A DNA stretch of 64,000 bases from Cafeteria roenbergensis (Eukaryota > Sar > Bigyra > Bicosoecida > Cafeteriaceae), in assembly GCA_008330645.1 (NCBI GenBank), contig VLTN01000024.1:124001-188000 (forward strand), given 5' to 3'. Shown here piece after piece: positions 61,501-64,000 of the stretch. A program made the position numbers and the translations under genes. Position 1 is the first letter of the stretch; each line of letters begins with the position of its first letter. The notes below the pieces were generated by a model that did not search any database, was not told where the DNA came from, and worked only from the letters and a program-made list of their open reading frames with translations.

Positions 61501-61955
61501 GAGCAATGGCTGCGGGCTTTTCCGTGCTGACAACGGAGAGCCTCAAAGAAACTGCGGCCGTGGTCGCCGCGCACGGCAGCCGGCTGCAGGCGCTCGTGCT
61601 GGCTGGGTGGGCGGAATGGCTGCACCCTTGCCGGACGCTCTCTGCGTGGCAGGCGGCGATGAAGGCGCTGAGGGCAGAGGAGCAAGTTCTGGGCCACTTG
61701 ACTGTCGGCGCCATGCAGCAAGTGCCGACCCTGCGCGGGGACGCACCGTCCACCATTGTCGCGGCGACAGGCGGGTCCTTTGCCGGGTGCCTCGATGCCG
61801 CAAGCCGCGGGCGGCAGCACCTGCGCGCGACGCTCAGGGAGCATGCCACGGAGGCCGGCATTCCCACGACCATGTCGACCGGTCTCCCGCGGGGCATGTC
61901 TGCGACGGCACTTGGGGCCGTTGTTCGAGCGCTGGGAGGCGCTAGCGTGCAGTGA
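58527..61955 (+). CDS. MUS81: MUS81-like structure-specific endonuclease, greatly enlarged
   Basis: The nuclease subunit that with EME1-type partners cuts branched DNA at stalled forks and recombination joints. It has 1,142 residues, about twice the human length (551). The start is the ATG in gccgcATGGcg. An N-terminal helix-hairpin-helix region (about 15-90: LNAQLAAYLRHCGD through ALSLPGVSRAASHRV) and the winged helix (about 325-440: FRSGAYAILLALHRCH) match MUS81 in order. Next is a ~420-residue insert rich in Ser, Asp, Ala and Glu. The ERCC4-type nuclease lies at about 863-990 with AIERKTVSDLLGSI near 926 and RCGLRRLSYLIE downstream, then a C-terminal helical region. The ERK...D signature is intact, and the Asp of the GDF-type motif is kept (AADIAFG), but the first-strand Asp of the usual VDxxE motif appears as Ala-Thr (VATNE). 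It may therefore be weakened or use a shifted metal site. Confidence 0.88.
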   Translation: MARALDSGPDDCFRQPRTGAALNAQLAAYLRHCGDKERARDFGTAADAIVAAAARDAAFPGVTSAAIALSLPGVSRAASHRVREFLRQLVRRAPGTDLSLLGPPAGSLPRTPQPRSAKRRRGHAGADGAAFDDECLAVAMAAERAAARPSSSSGRSFSSPGQSDLAKRSRLSLPALAGGPALSQPTASLSDVTSPGCGLAHGRRLPVAPAVAGPSASPPRAPPAPTAASQSAPSTSEPVAAAAAPAAGLGRAGSAALPDASSRAPSFTPASQSSVGSACRARSRKPFPAAPPAGSERSSSSWVPPLGLRAARVTTAFETCLAAVLARATEASGVRHRLDFRSGAYAILLALHRCHIGWGEGDFPAEPEQWVRKERLIALATPFSRSSFAEAKGSRGSGARYSYTAFASAASLEAKGLVLRRGRPALFSLAPAGSAFAAVLHANHGEIAAAGADFEASSADLFSQCGGDSALVNKCRSAARRGALHAGLPEDAEAIGAAAASKPGGAASPGAEAARVSQRSRSPPRAQGSTCGAVAGAAGGTGRALGDGGTKALRRRSACGRDSESANDSDSASDSNSESGDRCEAASLTGSPLELATDSDSDAAGTCRDLPLLLTASHEAPAEGAASAEMAGAADAGTAQPGRAASGQATAPPRCRPHRARRRSGGVSAALRGLDAQLMGLDPGALPVPAPKAGADVLVMLSDSDANPDSCEDEIDATGDGGDGCREAVPGGASRGTLHGCAASRGSTTAEPAPPSQSAAWRGPVSMTAVRVAEEAADAAAGALPGPGSRTKRRESQLGAGARRPAGGPCFCAPLGNEAPSACQWLPNALRGERAVAAAHSAAVAASMNRDRLQALARAFGADHSRASVVAIVATNEPHTTSDALAAAGVSVRREVLPAADIAFGIELSSPETGGPGGAVLFMSGFAIERKTVSDLLGSIRSNAGRQLLQRWFMARCGLRRLSYLIEGGSSCSGTYGDVEVNRKALATSRRGAMAAGFSVLTTESLKETAAVVAAHGSRLQALVLAGWAEWLHPCRTLSAWQAAMKALRAEEQVLGHLTVGAMQQVPTLRGDAPSTIVAATGGSFAGCLDAASRGRQHLRATLREHATEAGIPTTMSTGLPRGMSATALGAVVRALGGASVQ

Positions 61956-62063
61956 GACGTGCGAAACGACCAGGCCAGACAACAGCGAGCGGTCCATTAT
62001 TGAGGGGCCTGCCCCCAGCTGCGCAGGCTTCACGCACACTTGCATTCACGAAGCAAACGCGCG

Positions 62064-63551
62064 CTATGGCAGCGCCGAGTCGTACACCTGACGCACGTTG
62101 ATGTTCAGCCGGAGGCAGCTTGCGAACGCCGCAAAGGCGGCCTCCTCTTCAGGACAGCCCGGTGCCCACAAGGGGTCCTCTGCCGCCACACTCGGCGCCA
62201 CCGCTGCAACGCTGGCACCACTGGCCACGGGCAAACTCTCGCCCCGCCCTCCGCCCGCGGAAGCGGCTCCGCCGCCTGTCGCGGCGCCAAAGAGCCCCTC
62301 CGGGCACGTGTGAGGCACCACCAGCGCCACCCCGTGCACCGCGAGCCTGGCCTGCCCGGCCATGACCACAACGTCGCCTGACCTCAGCAGCAGAGCAGTG
62401 GGCTCTTCGCTCCTGTCTGCGCCCCCCAGCAGGAACACGGCGGCACAGCCGACGCTCATGGAGACCACCGGCCGCTCGCGCGCTGCCTCTGCGTCGTCAA
62501 CGTGCCCGCCCATGGAGTTGCCGCTGCCGCTCTTTCGCTGTCTCTGGGCCGCACGGGCAGAGCCGCAGGCCGCCGGGGCAGCTTCGCCGCCGTTGGGCCC
62601 CGCTGCCCTTGAGCCGAGGGCTGGCGCCACGTGGTAGAGGTTGACAATCCCTGCCTCCGGAACAACTGGCTCCCCGACGGCTGCAGCCGACCGCACGCCC
62701 CACTCGCACACTTCCAGCGGCGGCGAGACAGCGCCAGCCGGACGCCCGCACCCCCGCCTCGCGGCGCCGTCCTCCCCTCGCGGCAGCCCGTCGTACTCGC
62801 GCCTGGTCCAGTCGTACCGCACTCCAATCGTTGCCCAGGTCACTCGCCGCAGCGCTGAGAACTCGGCCGCCACAGCGCCCGCCGGACCCGGGGCAGCCCC
62901 GTCCCCGCCCCCGCCCGCCTCGGCAGCCCTGGCCGCAGCCCACGCTCGCCACTCCCGCTCCCACAGGCCCGCTTCGCAGCCGTGGCCCTTGGAGCCGTCG
63001 ATGTCCACATTGCGGTGAAACGCCGGCTCGACGTATCGCCGAAGAGACGCCCGGACCCACCTCGCTTGCTCCTGCGGAGCCAAGCGGGCGGGAAGCACCC
63101 AGAGCCCTGGGCGCCCGGGCACGGCCACCGCAGTGGCTGGCGCCGGAGCGCTCGCGACGGCGGCTCGAGGGTCGAACGTCGGCGGGAGGAGATCCCGCCA
63201 CGGCTCCCCGCTCTCCCCGGCGCTGAGGGCGGCCCACGCCCGCTCGGCAGCCGCCTCTGCAGCCGCCCGGAAGGCCTCCTCGACCCTGGTGTAGCCGTCG
63301 CTGGCGAGCTTGGCCGCCCGCCGATCGGCCTCCTCAGCCGCCGTCGCCGCCGCGCCACACAGGACATCCAGCGGCGCCCTGGACAGAGGAACCTTTGCAC
63401 CATCGTGCGACACAAACTTTCGCTTCGGCGTGATGCGCCTGAGCAGGCGCGACAGCCTGCTTCTCAGCGCTGCTCGGGCTTCCATCGGTGAGCCGCTCGC
63501 CTCGACCGCGCCGAGCTCTTCGCGCAGCCTCGCCGCCTCTGCCCCGAGCAT
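62064..63551 (-). CDS. ALKBH1: ALKBH1-like Fe(II)/2-oxoglutarate dioxygenase
   Basis: An AlkB-type oxygenase; ALKBH1 demethylates tRNA, DNA or histones depending on the species. From the ATG at 63549-63551 it has 495 residues. VTWATIGVRYDWTRREYDGLP (about 225-245) is the family's nucleotide-lid region. The core has GGHVDDAE near 349 (His and Asp iron ligands), SMSVGCAAVFLLGG, LLLRSGDVVVMAGQARLAVHGV with the distal His near 404, and LRLNINVRQV near 480 with the two Arg that bind 2-oxoglutarate spaced six apart. The 55-residue His-to-His spacing matches ALKBH1. The N-terminal half contains Ala-rich inserts. The true start is uncertain: the frame is open upstream with no ATG, and a CATCCCCCCAG acceptor-like site at about 63580 could join a further 5' exon. 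Confidence 0.9.
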   Translation of the reverse strand: MLGAEAARLREELGAVEASGSPMEARAALRSRLSRLLRRITPKRKFVSHDGAKVPLSRAPLDVLCGAAATAAEEADRRAAKLASDGYTRVEEAFRAAAEAAAERAWAALSAGESGEPWRDLLPPTFDPRAAVASAPAPATAVAVPGRPGLWVLPARLAPQEQARWVRASLRRYVEPAFHRNVDIDGSKGHGCEAGLWEREWRAWAAARAAEAGGGGDGAAPGPAGAVAAEFSALRRVTWATIGVRYDWTRREYDGLPRGEDGAARRGCGRPAGAVSPPLEVCEWGVRSAAAVGEPVVPEAGIVNLYHVAPALGSRAAGPNGGEAAPAACGSARAAQRQRKSGSGNSMGGHVDDAEAARERPVVSMSVGCAAVFLLGGADRSEEPTALLLRSGDVVVMAGQARLAVHGVALVVPHTCPEGLFGAATGGGAASAGGGRGESLPVASGASVAAVAPSVAAEDPLWAPGCPEEEAAFAAFASCLRLNINVRQVYDSALP

Positions 63552-63831
63552 CGACGCTAGCGGGTTTCCAGCCGGCACTCTGGGGGGATGCGCGGCGTGC
63601 TCTCGCGGCGGCGGCGACGGCGTCGCGAAAACGCGGCGGTAGAGCCAAACACGGCTCGGTTCTGCCGTCCAAGGCCCTTAGCGCGCTGCCGCGCGCCCCA
63701 TGCCGGCTCGCACCCGCCCCCACACAGCCAACGCCAGCAGCAGCGCTCGCTTGCACGCGCACCAGCGCGCTCCTGACTTGCCTTCTCGCAATCGGAAGCC
63801 TGCCAAGGCTGCGCTCGGCCGAGAAAGGGCA
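63552..63831. promoter_or_regulatory. Divergent promoter region
   Basis: This 280-bp gap lies between the ALKBH1 start (minus) and the cyclophilin start (plus). It may also hold a short upstream ALKBH1 exon, since a plausible splice acceptor lies near 63580. No specific promoter element is recognisable. Confidence 0.4.
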
Positions 63832-64000
63832 ATGGCGTCCTCGGCCGCTCCCCAGGCTCGCGGCACTGTGTTTCTGGACCTCTCCATTGGGGGAAACGCT
63901 CCCGAGCGCGTCGAGTTTCGGCTGTTCGACGCGTCCGTCCCCAAGACCGCGGCGAACTTCCGCGCGCTTTGCACGGGCTCGGCTGGCACGGATCCCAAGT
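63832..64000 (+). CDS. Cyclophilin-type peptidyl-prolyl isomerase, 5' end only
   Basis: The first 56 codons of a cyclophilin, cut by the window edge. After a short leader (MASSAAPQARG) comes TVFLDLSIGGNAPERVEFRL, then FDASVPKTAANFRALCTG, which is the family's conserved first part (usual form V-F-x-D-I-S-I-G-G and VPKTAENFRALCTGE). These enzymes catalyse prolyl cis-trans isomerisation and help fold proteins. The active-site residues lie beyond the edge, so activity cannot be judged. The start context, ggcaATGGcg, is good. No targeting peptide is evident, suggesting a cytosolic or nuclear form. Confidence 0.93.
   Translation, partial: MASSAAPQARGTVFLDLSIGGNAPERVEFRLFDASVPKTAANFRALCTGSAGTDPK

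Noticed and set aside
36157-63551. A DNA-repair gene cluster made of the exonuclease, MUS81 and ALKBH1
   Set aside because: The three are scattered over 27 kb among unrelated genes on both strands, so clustering beyond chance is not supported.
1-64000. Transposons, virus-like elements or CRISPR arrays
   Set aside because: I saw no transposase, reverse transcriptase, integrase, capsid-like or polymerase B sequence, no long terminal or inverted repeats, and no spaced direct repeats. The repeats found are coding microsatellites and one gene duplication.
1-64000. tRNA or rRNA genes in the intergenic gaps
   Set aside because: Scanning by eye found no convincing cloverleaf with a GGTTCGAATCC-type T arm. 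A covariance-model search would be needed to exclude one.

Overview
The window is nuclear DNA of a GC-rich (about 70 %), gene-dense, intron-poor eukaryotic flagellate. The evidence is a complete axonemal-type dynein heavy chain, a kinesin-14, a eukaryotic glutaminyl-tRNA synthetase, MUS81 and ALKBH1 homologues, GT-AG introns, and starts mostly of the form gccATGGcg. A small heterotrophic stramenopile of the Cafeteria/bicosoecid kind would fit the base composition, gene spacing and TmcB-like protein, but this is inference. No plastid or photosynthesis gene is seen. No virus-like element, transposon, rRNA, tRNA or CRISPR array was recognised.

Layout. 1-7937 (minus strand) holds two head-to-tail copies of a large TmcB-like membrane protein. 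The first is cut by the window edge; the second is nearly complete but carries about six single-base frame breaks. 8540-12848 (minus) is a kinesin-14, and 13331-28067 (minus) a dynein heavy chain of about 4,870 residues with one 118-nt intron. Divergent from it, 28511-32971 (plus) encodes a long low-complexity protein. 33239-35830 (minus) is a secreted endonuclease/exonuclease/phosphatase-family protein, divergent from a mut-7/EXD3-like DEDDy exonuclease at 36157-39792 (plus). 40368-41336 (plus) is a short cytochrome b561 with a repetitive acidic tail, convergent with a DUF389 membrane protein at 41577-45260 (minus). Two related four-helix membrane proteins follow in tandem (45804-46625 and 47033-47689, plus), then a large surface protein with EGF and F5/8C-like domains (48361-53225, plus). 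53519-55957 (minus) is glutaminyl-tRNA synthetase, divergent from a coiled-coil protein at 56289-57659 (plus). A small possible membrane protein (58011-58340, minus) precedes a greatly enlarged MUS81 (58527-61955, plus). ALKBH1 (62064-63551, minus) and the start of a cyclophilin (63832 to the edge, plus) close the window.

The genes do not form a single pathway. One theme is motility and ciliary or membrane sensing: tandem TmcB-like proteins, kinesin-14, inner-arm-type dynein and perhaps the coiled-coil protein. A second, looser theme is nucleic-acid processing: the exonuclease, MUS81 and ALKBH1. Six divergent pairs start 186-543 bp apart and four convergent pairs end 108-293 bp apart, so promoters and 3' regions are compact and possibly shared. 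Introns are few. The recognised ones have GTGAG donors and mostly lie near the 5' end of the gene.
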